A DNA stretch of 64,000 nt from Maricaulis maris (GCF_003634045.1 NZ_RBIM01000005.1:310001-374000); one strand, 5' to 3'. Shown: positions 35,091 to 44,486, counted from the first letter of the stretch. The notes: a model not told the origin generated them from the sequence alone. Program-made: numbers and translations.

Positions 35091-36074
35091 ATGCACCGCG
35101 TGTTCGCCCTTGCGCTTGCTGTGGTCGTCATCGCGCCGTCGACGCCGGCCCAGCACCGTGAACCCGATGCCGAAATCGCAATCTGGGGCGATGCGGTCCC
35201 ACCCGGCACGGGCCCGGTCGCCGACGGGCTGTTGGAGGTGATCACCGAGCGAAGCGGGGCTCCGGAATTGATCCGTGACCGCATGGCGACCGGCATCACA
35301 AGGCCGCGGCTCCTGGTTTTCCGGCCCGAGCAGCCCAATGGCTCAGCCCTTCTGATCCTGCCCGGCGGCGGCTATCAGCGGGTGGTGATCGACAAGGAAG
35401 GAATCGAGAGCGCTGAACGCTTCAACGCGGCCGGAGTTACGGTCTTCATCCTGCTCTATCGCCTGCCGCATGAAGGTCATGATCATGGCGCCGACGCGCC
35501 CCTGCAGGACGCCCAGCGCGCCATGCGCCTGGTTCGAAGCGACGCTGCGGCGTTCGGCATTGATCCAACCCGCGTCGGCGTGCTGGGGTTTTCGGCCGGC
35601 GGTCATCTCGCCGGTTCGCTGACAACGCGTTTCGACGCGACTGTCCATACACCGTCTGATGCGGTCGACGCGGTCAGCGCCCGACCGGACTTCTCGGTGC
35701 TGGCCTATCCGGTCGCCCGCTTGAGCGGGCCGGCCGTCCATGCGGACTCCCGCGATCGCCTGATCGGTGCCGCGCCGGATGCCGCCACCCTCGCCATTTA
35801 CGACATTGCCGAAGCGGCCCGGGCCGATGCGCCGCCGCTTTTCCTGTTTCACGCTGCCGACGATGCCGCGGTGCCGGTCGAAAACGCGCTGGACGTGTTC
35901 AACGCTTTCCACGCGCTCGGGGTCGAGACCGAAATGCACATCTTCGCCGAGGGCGGGCATGGGTTTGGCATCCGCTTCGCCGAGGGCCTGCCGGTCGAGG
36001 TCTGGCCCGACCTGGTCCTGGCCTGGATGGCGCGCGGCGGCTTTCTGGGCGAGTCGCGTCAGGTGCCCGGCTGA
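35091..36074 (+). CDS. Secreted alpha/beta-hydrolase, carbohydrate acetyl-esterase-like
   Basis: The 327-residue protein carries a signal peptide (MHRVFALALAVVVIAPSTPA) and an alpha/beta-hydrolase fold. The oxyanion loop is LILPGGGY, nucleophile Ser168 lies in GFSAGGH, Asp258 in ADDAAVP and His290 in GGHGFGI. This pattern matches BD-FAE/acetylxylan-esterase-like enzymes that remove acetyl or feruloyl groups from plant polysaccharides in the periplasm. Beside a pectate lyase and a TonB receptor, pectin deacetylation is a likely job, but the substrate is inferred. The ATG follows GGAG at good spacing. Its end overlaps the convergent carboxylesterase by 16 bases. Confidence 0.82.
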   Translation: MHRVFALALAVVVIAPSTPAQHREPDAEIAIWGDAVPPGTGPVADGLLEVITERSGAPELIRDRMATGITRPRLLVFRPEQPNGSALLILPGGGYQRVVIDKEGIESAERFNAAGVTVFILLYRLPHEGHDHGADAPLQDAQRAMRLVRSDAAAFGIDPTRVGVLGFSAGGHLAGSLTTRFDATVHTPSDAVDAVSARPDFSVLAYPVARLSGPAVHADSRDRLIGAAPDAATLAIYDIAEAARADAPPLFLFHAADDAAVPVENALDVFNAFHALGVETEMHIFAEGGHGFGIRFAEGLPVEVWPDLVLAWMARGGFLGESRQVPG

Positions 36075-37618
36075 ACGTAGGGCACGCTGGCGAAGAGCGC
36101 CCGTTCGGCGCCGCGCGGGTCATTCTCCATCCGCGGCGGCCAGTCAAAGATCATGGTTTCGCGGTTTGGCAGCGTATAGCGCGACCAGGCCGGCAGGGCC
36201 GCGTGTTGTGGCGTGCCATTGCGGGCGAGGGCAATGAAGGCCTCGCTCATCAGCGCCGCCATGTTGCGGGCCGTCTCGCCATTGCCCGGCAGGTCGCCCT
36301 CCACCGCCGTATTGTCGAACACCAGTGGTATGTCGAATGTGTGCGGTGCGTAGGGATTGCCGAAGTCGAGCTGGTAGACCCAGGTCGGCGTGTCGACCTT
36401 GGCCCGTTCCTCGGCTTCGATGATTGCGCCGCGCCAGGATCGGGCGGCGGTGGTAGCGGCGTAGAAAATTTCCTCCGCCGAACGCTCAGGATAGAGTTCG
36501 CGATAGCGGGCAATCACCGTCTCCGGCCGGATATCAACCCGCATGTTCGGGATCAAAAGCTCGGGCAGGTCGTCCCAGTCGAGGTTTTCGTATTGCGGGC
36601 CGCGCAGGAAGGCGCGGGTCTCGTCACGGGTGTTGCCGATGATCATCGGGATGTGGCGCGATTGCGGCGCCACGTCCGGGTAGAAGGGGTGGCGCGGCAG
36701 GACGACATCATCCTTCACCGGCCCGAAATAGACCCGGCCATAGGGCAGCACCGGATCATCAACGCCGAGCGCTTCGACAAGCTGCGCCATTGGCAGGTCG
36801 AGGATTTCGTGGGCGCGGGCATCATCCAGGCCAAGCCCCGCCAGAAAGGCGCGTGAGCGGGCCGTCGCATTGGCCGGACCTGATGCCGTCACCTGCTGTC
36901 CGCTCATCGTGGCCGCGCTGTGGAACAGGCCGTCGGCGACCGGGGTCGCCATCAGGCTGGCAATCTTGGCGCCACCACCGGACTGGCCGAACACCATGAC
37001 CCGGCCCGGATCGCCGCCAAAGCGGGCCGCATTGTCGCGGACCCATTCCAGCGCCAGCACAAGGTCCAGCTGTCCGGCATTGCCTGAGGCGGCAAAGTCC
37101 GGTCCCAACACGCGTTGCAGATAGAGATAGCCAAAGGCATTGAGGCGGTGATTGACCGTTATCACCACCACGTCGCCGCGTTGGCACAGCTGGGTGCCGT
37201 CATAGAGCGGTGAGGAGCCGGATCCCGCCGCATAGGCGCCGCCGTGGAAATAGACCATGACCGGTCGCGCCGCATCGGTTTCGAGGCCGGGCGTCCAGAC
37301 ATTGAGGAAAAGGCAATCTTCTGACTGGTTCGCTTCGTTGCGGCCTTGTGGCGAGGCTGAGCCATACTCGGTCGCGTCAAGCGTGTCCGTCCAGGGCGCC
37401 GGCCGGGTCGGAGGCCGGAAGCGGGTCGTCGCGGTGTCGGCGCCATAGCGGATGCCGAGGAAGCGGTGGATGCCGTCCTCGATACTGCCGCGAACCGGTC
37501 CGTTTGATGTGGTTACAACAGGGTCGCGACGCTGGGCGCAGCCGGCACCGGTCGCGAGCACACTACCGGCGGCGCCGGCCGTGGCCAGAAGGGTGCGTCG
37601 GTTAAGTGTGGGGCTCAT
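36059..37618 (-). CDS. Type-B carboxylesterase, Tat-exported lipoprotein
   Basis: The 519-residue enzyme belongs to the carboxylesterase/lipase family of alpha/beta-hydrolases. Diagnostic motifs are SEDCLFLNVWTP, the oxyanion FHGGAY, nucleophile Ser213 in FGQSGGGAKIAS, and the histidine in PHTFDIPLVF. The N-terminus has a twin-arginine signal (NRRTLLATAGAAG) ending in a lipobox-like GAGC (Cys27), suggesting Tat export and lipid anchoring. It is the third gene of the uxaA-kdgK operon, its ATG overlapping the kdgK stop (ATGA). A role in removing methyl or acetyl esters from pectin fragments is likely but unproven. Confidence 0.85.
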   Translation of the reverse strand: MSPTLNRRTLLATAGAAGSVLATGAGCAQRRDPVVTTSNGPVRGSIEDGIHRFLGIRYGADTATTRFRPPTRPAPWTDTLDATEYGSASPQGRNEANQSEDCLFLNVWTPGLETDAARPVMVYFHGGAYAAGSGSSPLYDGTQLCQRGDVVVITVNHRLNAFGYLYLQRVLGPDFAASGNAGQLDLVLALEWVRDNAARFGGDPGRVMVFGQSGGGAKIASLMATPVADGLFHSAATMSGQQVTASGPANATARSRAFLAGLGLDDARAHEILDLPMAQLVEALGVDDPVLPYGRVYFGPVKDDVVLPRHPFYPDVAPQSRHIPMIIGNTRDETRAFLRGPQYENLDWDDLPELLIPNMRVDIRPETVIARYRELYPERSAEEIFYAATTAARSWRGAIIEAEERAKVDTPTWVYQLDFGNPYAPHTFDIPLVFDNTAVEGDLPGNGETARNMAALMSEAFIALARNGTPQHAALPAWSRYTLPNRETMIFDWPPRMENDPRGAERALFASVPYVQPGT

Positions 37619-38676
37619 CGGATCACTCCTGCATCGCTGTCGTCGATCGCGCGTTCAATCTCGTCCAGCCGCGCCATCGAGGCGTCGCCGGGCGTCGTCA
37701 TGGCCAGGGCACCGTGAGCGGCGCCATACTCCACCGCCTGGGCAGCGCTTTTTCCGGCCATCAGCGCCCAGCAGACACCCGAGGCGAAGGCATCGCCGCC
37801 GCCGACCCGGTCGAGGATGTCGAGGCCTGGCCGTTTGCGGGATTCATGGAATTGGCCATCGGCGTGGATGATCGCCGACCAGTCGTTCGAATTGGCTGTA
37901 TGCGCCGTCCGGCAGGTGGTGGCGACAACGCGCAGATTGGGAAAATCGGCGACCGCGCTCTCGATTGCCGTCCGCGGATCGCCGCCGGACGGTCTGTCAC
38001 CCAGCCCTTCGGCCCCGAACAGGACGTCAACATGGGGGGCGATGGTGCGGTTTAGGGCGCGGGCCGCGTTCGAGCCGCCGCGTGAGGCCCAGAGCGAGGC
38101 GCGGTAATTGAGGTCGAAGGAGACGACGGCGCCGTGCTTGCGGGCGGCCGTCACGGCCTCGACGGTCAACGCGGCCGTGCTGTCGCTGAGGGCGGCGAAG
38201 ATGCCGCCGGTGTGGAACCAGCGCACGCCCTGGGCGCCGAACAGGGTGTCCCAGTCGACATCGCCGGGCTTCATCGCCGAGGCCGCGCTATGGCCGCGAT
38301 CCGACACGCCCAGGGCTGGACGCAGGCCGAAGCCGCGCTCGACGAAGTTCAGGCCGACCCGGCTGTCGCGACCGATACCGTCGAAAGCCCGCCAGAGAAT
38401 GTGCGAGGTATCGACCCCGCCCTGGCAGATGCAGTCCTCGACCAGCCAGCCGACATCGTTTCGGGGCAGGGCCGTGACCACGGTTGCCGACAGGCCGAAG
38501 CATTTGCGGGCCGCGCGTGCGAGATTGTACTCGCCCCCGCCCTCCCAGACCTGGAAGTGACGGGTATTGCGCACCCGGCCTTCGCCGGGGTCGAGGCGCA
38601 ACATGACTTCACCGAGGGCGGCGACGTCCCAACGCGCCGATCCGGCGGGTTTGATGGGCAGAAAGCTGTGGGTCAT
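37615..38676 (-). CDS. kdgK: 2-keto-3-deoxygluconate kinase (PfkB family)
   Basis: KdgK phosphorylates 2-keto-3-deoxygluconate with ATP to KDPG, which Eda then splits. The 353-residue ribokinase-fold protein has the N-terminal substrate loop (ALGEVMLRLDP, GGGEYNLARAARKCFG) and the catalytic Asp295 in ILDRVGGGDAFASG, with SFDLNYRASLW in the middle; all fit KDG kinases. It follows uxaA by 10 bases, which produces KDG, and overlaps the carboxylesterase start. The ribosome site is weak, consistent with translational coupling. Confidence 0.88.
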   Translation of the reverse strand: MTHSFLPIKPAGSARWDVAALGEVMLRLDPGEGRVRNTRHFQVWEGGGEYNLARAARKCFGLSATVVTALPRNDVGWLVEDCICQGGVDTSHILWRAFDGIGRDSRVGLNFVERGFGLRPALGVSDRGHSAASAMKPGDVDWDTLFGAQGVRWFHTGGIFAALSDSTAALTVEAVTAARKHGAVVSFDLNYRASLWASRGGSNAARALNRTIAPHVDVLFGAEGLGDRPSGGDPRTAIESAVADFPNLRVVATTCRTAHTANSNDWSAIIHADGQFHESRKRPGLDILDRVGGGDAFASGVCWALMAGKSAAQAVEYGAAHGALAMTTPGDASMARLDEIERAIDDSDAGVIR

Positions 38677-38686
38677 GGGATCAGGG

Positions 38687-40198
38687 TCAGAGCGTTACGC
38701 CGCCCTTCCACAGGGCGATCTGGCGTTCGTCATAGAGTTCGTTGCGGGCGCGCTTGCCGCCGGCGACATCGAGAAGGGTCCGCCACAGACGGTCGGCCGT
38801 CGCGTCCGGTGCCTCGCCATCGAGGATGGGACCGGCGTCAAAATCGATCCAGTTCGGCTTGCGCTCGGCAAGGTCGGAGCGGGTGGCGAGTTTCAGCGTC
38901 GGCACCATCGTGCCCAGCGGCGTGCCGCGACCGGTGGTGAAGAGGATCATCGTGGCGCCGGCGGCGGCCATGGCTGTTGTGGAGACGGCGTCATTGCCCG
39001 GTGCTTCCAGCAGGCTCAGCCCGCTGCGGCGCAGCCGGTCGCCATAATCCAGGACATCGACCACCGGCGCGCTGCCGGCTTTTTGGACCCCGCCGAGGGA
39101 TTTTTCTTCCAGCGTGGTGATGCCGCCTTCGATATTGCCGGGCGATGGATTGGCGTGGACCGGTTCGCCATGGCCGATGAAATAGCGTTTGAAGCGGTTC
39201 ATCATGGTGCCGATCGCGGTGTGGACTTCGCGCGAGACGGCGCGGTCCATCAGAATGTGCTCGGCGCCGAACATTTCCGGCACTTCGGTCAGGATGGTGC
39301 TGCCGCCGGCGGCGTCGAGCCGGTCGGTGATGCGGCCCAGCAGCGGGTTGGCGGTGAGGCCGGAAAACGCGTCTGAGCCACCGCATTTCAGCCCGATCAC
39401 CAGGTCGGAGACCGGGCAGGGCTCGCGGCGATCCATCTGCGCCATATGATCGGCGATCTCGGCGACGGCGGCGATGCCGGCATCCAGCTCGTCGCCGGCC
39501 TCCTGGCAGGCGAAGGCGCGAACGCGCAATGGATCGGTGTCGGGCATGGCGTCGAGCAAGGCGCGATACTGGTTGGACTCGCAGCCCAGCCCGACCAGGA
39601 GCACGCCGCCGGCATTGGGATTCTGGGCCAGGCCGGCGAGGATGGCGCGAGTCTTCTCGAGATCATCGCCGAGTTGCGAGCAGCCGAAGGGGTGGGTGAT
39701 GGCATGGACGCCGTCAACCTGGCCACGGACCTGGTTGGCGGCCATGCGGGCGATGCGTTCCGAGGTGCGGTTGACGCAGCCGACGGTCGCGATCACCCAA
39801 ATTTCATTACGGATTCCCACCCGGCCATCAAAGCGGCGATAGCCCATGAATGTATCGGTGCTGACCGCGGCCTTGGAAGACCGGTCTGCCGTGCGCCCGG
39901 TCCAGGCATAATCTTGTTCGCCGCTGAGCGTGGTTTCGAGATTGTGGCTGTGGACATGGGCGCCAGCCGCGATATCGCAGCGGGCGCGGCCGATGATGGC
40001 GCCGTATTTGATGACCGGCGCGCCAGCCGGAATGTCGGTGAGGGCGAATTTGTGCCCGGCGGGAACAGGGTCGAGCAGGCGCGGCAAATTGGCGGCCGGG
40101 CGTTCGCCCCGGGCCAGCGCGCTTGTCGCGACCCCGACCCCGTCGTCCGGATGGACGACAAGACCTTGGCTGATCGCGGATTTTTCGGCGACACTCAT
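38687..40198 (-). CDS. uxaA: Altronate dehydratase
   Basis: UxaA dehydrates D-altronate to 2-keto-3-deoxygluconate in the galacturonate branch of hexuronate breakdown. The 503-residue protein has an N-terminal SAF domain (about residues 1-100, with AGAHVHSHNL) and the large UxaA domain. The latter's conserved cysteines lie in TVGCVNRTSE, HPFGCSQLGDD, GLGCESNQY and GLKCGGSDAFSG, the presumed metal site. The ATG at 40198 follows GAGAGACG; a GTG 12 bases earlier is possible. It is the first gene of a leftward operon with kdgK and a carboxylesterase, divergent from the LacI gene across an operator-like palindrome. Confidence 0.93.
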   Translation of the reverse strand: MSVAEKSAISQGLVVHPDDGVGVATSALARGERPAANLPRLLDPVPAGHKFALTDIPAGAPVIKYGAIIGRARCDIAAGAHVHSHNLETTLSGEQDYAWTGRTADRSSKAAVSTDTFMGYRRFDGRVGIRNEIWVIATVGCVNRTSERIARMAANQVRGQVDGVHAITHPFGCSQLGDDLEKTRAILAGLAQNPNAGGVLLVGLGCESNQYRALLDAMPDTDPLRVRAFACQEAGDELDAGIAAVAEIADHMAQMDRREPCPVSDLVIGLKCGGSDAFSGLTANPLLGRITDRLDAAGGSTILTEVPEMFGAEHILMDRAVSREVHTAIGTMMNRFKRYFIGHGEPVHANPSPGNIEGGITTLEEKSLGGVQKAGSAPVVDVLDYGDRLRRSGLSLLEAPGNDAVSTTAMAAAGATMILFTTGRGTPLGTMVPTLKLATRSDLAERKPNWIDFDAGPILDGEAPDATADRLWRTLLDVAGGKRARNELYDERQIALWKGGVTL

Positions 40199-40224
40199 AT
40201 CGTCTCTCACCCTTGCTGGCCTGA

Positions 40225-40242
40225 ATGGTAACCGGTGTCATT
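40225..40242. promoter_or_regulatory. Candidate LacI operator between uxaA and the regulator gene
   Basis: ATGGTAACCGGTGTCATT has the same core and right arm as the TonB-receptor sites, with a weaker left arm. It lies 27 bases upstream of the uxaA ATG and 117 bases upstream of the regulator start, so one site could control both divergent genes, including autoregulation. Confidence 0.65.
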
Positions 40243-40358
40243 TTGCACGGAAAGAGAAAATTTCATCGCCAGCCATCAAGCGGCCGAAAGGCATGACAAG
40301 CAAGGAGATGTCCTGTAGTGGACATTTCCTCGGCATGGTGCCGCGGGGGATTTTCCGG

Positions 40359-41435
40359 ATGACTGACGGCGAGACGCCTGACAATGGCAAGCCGGCGAAA
40401 AGCCTGCGCGATGAGTTCGTGGACCGTCGGCCGACCATCAATGATGTCGCCCGGCTGACCGGCGTTTCCAAGAAGACCGTGTCGCGGGTCATCAACAAGT
40501 CACCGGCGGTGAAGGAACACACCCGCGAGGAAATCCTGCGGGTGATGCATGAGATCGGCTATGCGCCGGATCCGCAGGCGCGCGGCCTGGCTTTCCGGCG
40601 TTCCTTCCTGATCGGCATGATCTACGACAACCCGAACCCGCAATATGTCGTCAACATGCAGCAGGGCTTGCTGGACGGCATGCGCAGCACCGGTTTTGAG
40701 CTGGTCGTCCACCCCTGTGACCGCGCCAGTCCGACCTTCCTGGAAGATGTCCGCAATTTCGTCGAGCGCCAGAAGCTCTATGGCGTCATCCTGACCCCGT
40801 CGGTGTCGGAAGACGAGCGTGTGCCGCCGATCCTGCGCCAGATCGGCTGTGAATTCATCCGTATCGCTTCGGTCTCGCTGGACGAGCCGGAACACATGAT
40901 TGTCTCGCATGACCATCTCGGCGGTGCGGCGGCAGGCCGACATCTGGCCGAACTCGGGCACACACGGATCGGCTTCATCTCCGGTCGAGAGAGCTTCCGC
41001 TCCTCCCACGAACGCCGCCGCGGCCTCGAGCGGGCGCTGGGCGAGGCCGGGCTCGCCCTGGACGATGAGCTCGTCGTACAGGGCGCCTACACATTCGAGT
41101 CCGGCTATGACTGTGCCCGCGACCTGTTGCAGCGGCCGGTCCGGCCGACAGCGATCTTTGCCGCCAATGACGAGATGGCCGCCGGCGTGCTGCAGGCGGC
41201 GCGGTCGCTGGACATTCGCGTGCCCGATCAGCTGTCGGTCGTCGGCTATGACAATTTCCAACTCGCCGAGCGGCTGTGGCCGCGTCTGACCACGGTCCAC
41301 ACCCCGACCCGCGAGATCGGGCGGCGCGCGTCGACCAAGCTGGTCAATCCGCAGTCGGCCGCCGAGATCGAACAGCAAGACCCCCGGGCCCTGCCCAGCC
41401 TGGTCATCCGGGACACCACCGCACCGCCTCTCTGA
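40359..41435 (+). CDS. LacI-family transcriptional regulator of the uronate locus
   Basis: The 358-residue repressor has an N-terminal helix-turn-helix (about residues 25-47, PTINDVARLTGVSKKTVSRV) and a hinge helix PQARGLAF, whose Leu77 is the residue that inserts at a central CpG in this family. A periplasmic-binding-like effector domain follows (LIGMIYDNPNPQYV, GHTRIGFISG, IFAANDEMAAGVL, VVGYDN). The start at 40359 was chosen for the GGGGGA site upstream and because earlier frame reads poorly; an ATG at 40335 is an alternative. It sits between the uxaA and uxaC operons, each with an ACCGGT palindrome, so it probably represses them until a uronate intermediate such as KDG binds. The effector is inferred. 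Confidence 0.92.
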   Translation: MTDGETPDNGKPAKSLRDEFVDRRPTINDVARLTGVSKKTVSRVINKSPAVKEHTREEILRVMHEIGYAPDPQARGLAFRRSFLIGMIYDNPNPQYVVNMQQGLLDGMRSTGFELVVHPCDRASPTFLEDVRNFVERQKLYGVILTPSVSEDERVPPILRQIGCEFIRIASVSLDEPEHMIVSHDHLGGAAAGRHLAELGHTRIGFISGRESFRSSHERRRGLERALGEAGLALDDELVVQGAYTFESGYDCARDLLQRPVRPTAIFAANDEMAAGVLQAARSLDIRVPDQLSVVGYDNFQLAERLWPRLTTVHTPTREIGRRASTKLVNPQSAAEIEQQDPRALPSLVIRDTTAPPL

Positions 41436-41499
41436 CACCCCTGCAAAGACATCGGGCAGAAAGACTGAATTCGCACGCTTGGGACCGGTTGATGTTCGC

Positions 41500-41517
41500 A
41501 ATGACACCGGTTACCTT
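41500..41517. promoter_or_regulatory. Candidate LacI operator upstream of uxaC
   Basis: AATGACACCGGTTACCTT has a perfect left arm and core and a partial right arm. It lies 38 bases before the uxaC start. A weaker ACCGGT-containing copy (CTTGGGACCGGTTGATGT, 41478-41495) is 22 bases upstream, about two helical turns, on the same face. Confidence 0.65.
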
Positions 41518-41554
41518 TCTGCCTGACAGTCCGCAGGACAGATAATCGAAAACA

Positions 41555-42979
41555 ATGCCCACGAAGTCGTTTTTCCATGAGGATCGCCTCTTTCCCGCCG
41601 ACCCGGTCGTGCGGGGTATTGCTCGTGAGCTGCATGCCTCGGTGCGCGATCTGCCGATTGTCTCGCCGCATGGCCATACCGATCCGCGCTGGTTCGCGAG
41701 CAATGATGCCTTCGACAATCCGACCGCGCTGTTGCTGGCGCCGGACCACTACATTTTCCGCATGCTCTACAGCCAGGGTATCCGGCTCGCCGATCTCGCC
41801 ATTCCCGATCGCCAGGGTGTCCCGGCGACCGATCCGCGCGCGGCCTGGCGCTTGTTTGCGTCCAATTTCCATCTCTTTCGCGGCACGCCGTCAGCCATCT
41901 GGCTGAGCCATGTCCTGGTCGAGGTGTTCGGCATTGAGGACCGGCTCGATGCGGCGACGGCCGATGCGGCCTATGACAGGATTGATGCCGCGCTCAAGAC
42001 CCCGGAATTCCGTCCGCGCGCCCTGTTCGATCGTTTCAATATCGAGCTGATCGCGACCACGGAGTCTCCGGTCGACACGCTTGAGCATCACCACGCCATC
42101 GCCAGTTCCGGCTGGACCGGCAAGGTCGTCACGGCCTACCGGCCCGACCCGGTCATCGATGCCGACCACGAAGATTTTTTCGCGTCGCTCGAAGCCTTTG
42201 GCGACATCACCGGCGAGGATGTTTTCAACTGGGATGGTTATCTCGCTGCCCACCGCCAGCGGCGGGTCGACTTCATGGCCGCCGGCGCGACGTCAACCGA
42301 TCACGGCCACCCCACCGCGCGGACCGCAGATCTCGACCGGGGTGAGGCAAAGGCCCTGTTCGACCGCATCGTCAGTCGCAAGCCAGCAGCTGGTGATGCG
42401 GAATTATTCAGGGCCCAGATGCTGACCGAAATGGCGGCGATGAGCCTGGAAGATGGTCTGGTCATGCAGATCCATCCCGGCAGCCATCGCAATCACAATG
42501 GACCGCTGTTCGCCAGCCATGGCCGCGACAAGGGTGCCGATATTCCGACGAGCACCGAATATGTCGAGGCCCTGCGTCCGCTCCTCAACCGGTTCGGCAA
42601 TGAACCGGATTTTGGCTGCATTGTCTTCACCCTCGACGAGACCAGCTATTCGCGCGAACTCGCGCCGCTGGCCGGTCATTATCCGGCGCTGAAGCTGGGG
42701 CCGGCCTGGTGGTTCCACGACAGCCCGGAAGGCATGATGCGCTTTCGCGAGCAGACCACCGAGACCGCCGGTTTCTACAACACGGTCGGCTTCAATGACG
42801 ATACCCGCGCCTTTCTCTCCATCCCGGCCCGTCATGACGTGGCGCGACGGGTGGATTGCGCCTTCCTGGCGCGGCTCGTGAGCGAGCACCGGCTCGGCCT
42901 CGACGAGGCCCATGAGACCGCCCGCGACCTCGCCTATAATCTGGTCAAACAGGCCTACAAACTCGACGCTCAAAACTGA
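41555..42979 (+). CDS. uxaC: Glucuronate/galacturonate isomerase
   Basis: UxaC converts glucuronate to fructuronate and galacturonate to tagaturonate in the cytoplasm. The 474-residue protein fits the family length. Amidohydrolase-like motifs include the metal-binding SPHGHTDPRWF near the N-terminus, IATTESPVDTLEHH, QIHPGSHRNHN, and LKLGPAWWFHDSPEGM near the C-terminus. It opens a rightward operon with the RpiB-type isomerase (14-base gap) and the SDR dehydrogenase. The ribosome site before the ATG is weak. A candidate LacI operator overlaps the likely promoter. Confidence 0.95.
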   Translation: MPTKSFFHEDRLFPADPVVRGIARELHASVRDLPIVSPHGHTDPRWFASNDAFDNPTALLLAPDHYIFRMLYSQGIRLADLAIPDRQGVPATDPRAAWRLFASNFHLFRGTPSAIWLSHVLVEVFGIEDRLDAATADAAYDRIDAALKTPEFRPRALFDRFNIELIATTESPVDTLEHHHAIASSGWTGKVVTAYRPDPVIDADHEDFFASLEAFGDITGEDVFNWDGYLAAHRQRRVDFMAAGATSTDHGHPTARTADLDRGEAKALFDRIVSRKPAAGDAELFRAQMLTEMAAMSLEDGLVMQIHPGSHRNHNGPLFASHGRDKGADIPTSTEYVEALRPLLNRFGNEPDFGCIVFTLDETSYSRELAPLAGHYPALKLGPAWWFHDSPEGMMRFREQTTETAGFYNTVGFNDDTRAFLSIPARHDVARRVDCAFLARLVSEHRLGLDEAHETARDLAYNLVKQAYKLDAQN

Positions 42980-42993
42980 GACAGGAAATCCCC

Positions 42994-43635
42994 ATGAAGA
43001 TCGCGCTCATCATCGAAAACAGCCAGGCCGCCAAGAGCGGAATTGTCCACGATGCCCTGGCCACCGTGGCCGAGCCGCTCGGCCATCAGGTGCACCATTA
43101 CGGCATGTATACGCCCGAGGATGAAGCCTCGCTCACCTATCCGATGAATGGCTTGCTGGCGGGCCTGCTGCTCAATTCCAAGGCCGCTGATTTCGTGGTC
43201 ACCGGCTGCGGCACCGGTGTCGGTTCCAACCTCGCCTGCAACGCCATGCCGGGCGTGTTCTGTGGTCTCGTTGTCGATCCGACCGACGCCTTCCTGTTTG
43301 GCCAGATCAATGATGGCAATGCAATCTCGATGCCCTATGCCAAGGGCTTCGGCTGGGCTGCGGAACTCAATCTGCAGGACTGTTTCCGCAAGCTGTTCGA
43401 AAACGAGCGCGGAGCGGGCTATCCCAAGGAACGGGCCGCCGTCATGGCGAAAAACCGCGGCATTGTGGCGGAGCTGAAAGCGGCCTCCTGTCACGACATG
43501 CTGACCGTGCTGAAGACGGTCGACCAGGACCTGCTGAAAGCGGCCATCGCCGGCGAGAAATTCCAGGAATACTTCTTCGCCAACTGCCAGGACGACGCCA
43601 TCGCCGACTATATCCGCACGGTGCTGGCCGCTTAG
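42994..43635 (+). CDS. RpiB/LacA-family isomerase, DhuI-like (unsaturated-uronate isomerase candidate)
   Basis: The 213-residue protein has the RpiB/LacAB fold: an N-terminal IALIIENSQAAK strand, YPMNGLLAGLLL, and the anion-binding loop TGCGTGVGSNLACNAMPG. It is longer than housekeeping RpiB (about 150 residues), with a C-terminal helical extension. RpiB-type proteins of this kind (DhuI) are known in streptococci to isomerise 4-deoxy-L-threo-5-hexosulose uronate, doing the job of KduI. Its place between uxaC and a KduD-like dehydrogenase, in a locus with a pectate lyase, supports that function here. It is translated from an AGGAAA site. The assignment is by context and family, so another sugar isomerase role is possible. 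Confidence 0.75.
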   Translation: MKIALIIENSQAAKSGIVHDALATVAEPLGHQVHHYGMYTPEDEASLTYPMNGLLAGLLLNSKAADFVVTGCGTGVGSNLACNAMPGVFCGLVVDPTDAFLFGQINDGNAISMPYAKGFGWAAELNLQDCFRKLFENERGAGYPKERAAVMAKNRGIVAELKAASCHDMLTVLKTVDQDLLKAAIAGEKFQEYFFANCQDDAIADYIRTVLAA

Positions 43636-43673
43636 GCCTTGCGCCCGAACGGCCGTGTGAAACGGAGAAACCC

Positions 43674-44429
43674 ATGAGCCAATCATTCGATCTCACCGGC
43701 AAGGTTGCCCTGGTCACCGGCGGCAATACCGGGCTTGGCCAGGCGATGGCGATTGCCCTGGCCCAGGCCGGTGCCGATATCGTCGTCGCTGGCCGGTCCA
43801 GCGCCGCCGAGACCGGTGAAGCGGTCGAATCCGCTGGCCGGAAATTCTACGAAATCAAGGCCGACTTCTCCGACCCGTCCTGTGTCGAGGGGGTGGTCGC
43901 TGCCACCGTCGAACAGGCGGGCCGGATCGATATCCTGGTCAACAATGCCGGCATCATCAAACGCAATGACGCACTCGATTTCACCCAGGATGACTGGGAC
44001 AGCGTCATGGACGTCAACATCAAGTCGGCCTTCTTCCTGTGCCAGGCCGCAGCCAAGCACATGGTCGCCCAGGGCAGCGGCAAGATCATCAATATCGCTT
44101 CGATGCTGTCCTTCCAGGGCGGCATCCGGGTGGCGTCCTACACGTCTTCCAAGAGCGCGATTGCCGGCCTGACCAAGCTTCTCGCCAATGAATGGGCGGC
44201 GAAGGGCATCAATGTGAATGCGATCGCGCCCGGCTATTTCGCGACAAACAACACGGCCGCATTGCAGGCTGACCCGGATCGCAACGAGCAGATCCTGGGC
44301 CGCATTCCGGCCGGGCGCTGGGGCGACCCGTCCGACATCGGCGGCGCCGCCGTCTTCCTGTCTTCTTCGGCCGCAGACTATGTCCACGGCACGGTTCTGG
44401 CCGTGGATGGTGGCTGGCTCGCCCGCTAG
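43674..44429 (+). CDS. kduD: SDR dehydrogenase, 2-dehydro-3-deoxy-D-gluconate 5-dehydrogenase (KduD/DhuD-like)
   Basis: The 251-residue classical short-chain dehydrogenase has the NAD(P) motif TGGNTGLGQAMA, NNAG, and the catalytic Ser143-Tyr156-Lys160 (IASMLSF, SYTSSK). The closest recognisable family is KduD, which reduces 3-deoxy-D-glycero-2,5-hexodiulosonate to KDG in unsaturated-uronate breakdown. It is third in the uxaC operon with a GGAG ribosome site, directly after the isomerase that would make its substrate. It could alternatively reduce another keto-uronate in the pathway. A strong terminator follows. Confidence 0.85.
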   Translation: MSQSFDLTGKVALVTGGNTGLGQAMAIALAQAGADIVVAGRSSAAETGEAVESAGRKFYEIKADFSDPSCVEGVVAATVEQAGRIDILVNNAGIIKRNDALDFTQDDWDSVMDVNIKSAFFLCQAAAKHMVAQGSGKIINIASMLSFQGGIRVASYTSSKSAIAGLTKLLANEWAAKGINVNAIAPGYFATNNTAALQADPDRNEQILGRIPAGRWGDPSDIGGAAVFLSSSAADYVHGTVLAVDGGWLAR

Positions 44430-44455
44430 GCAAACAACTCCCGAACCTTCCCTCC

Positions 44456-44485
44456 AGCCGGCCCTTCGGGGTCGGCTTTTTTTTT
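44456..44485 (+). terminator. Strong intrinsic terminator after kduD
   Basis: A 9-bp stem starting AGCCGGCCC, with a TTCG tetraloop and the matching right arm ending CGGCT, runs straight into nine T residues. It ends the uxaC operon 26 bases after the kduD stop. Confidence 0.92.
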
Positions 44486-44486
44486 G

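Noticed and set aside
43213-43218. ACCGGT core resembling the operator inside the RpiB-like gene
   Set aside because: It falls in the codons of the conserved TGCGTGVGS loop, and the flanking arms do not match the palindrome.
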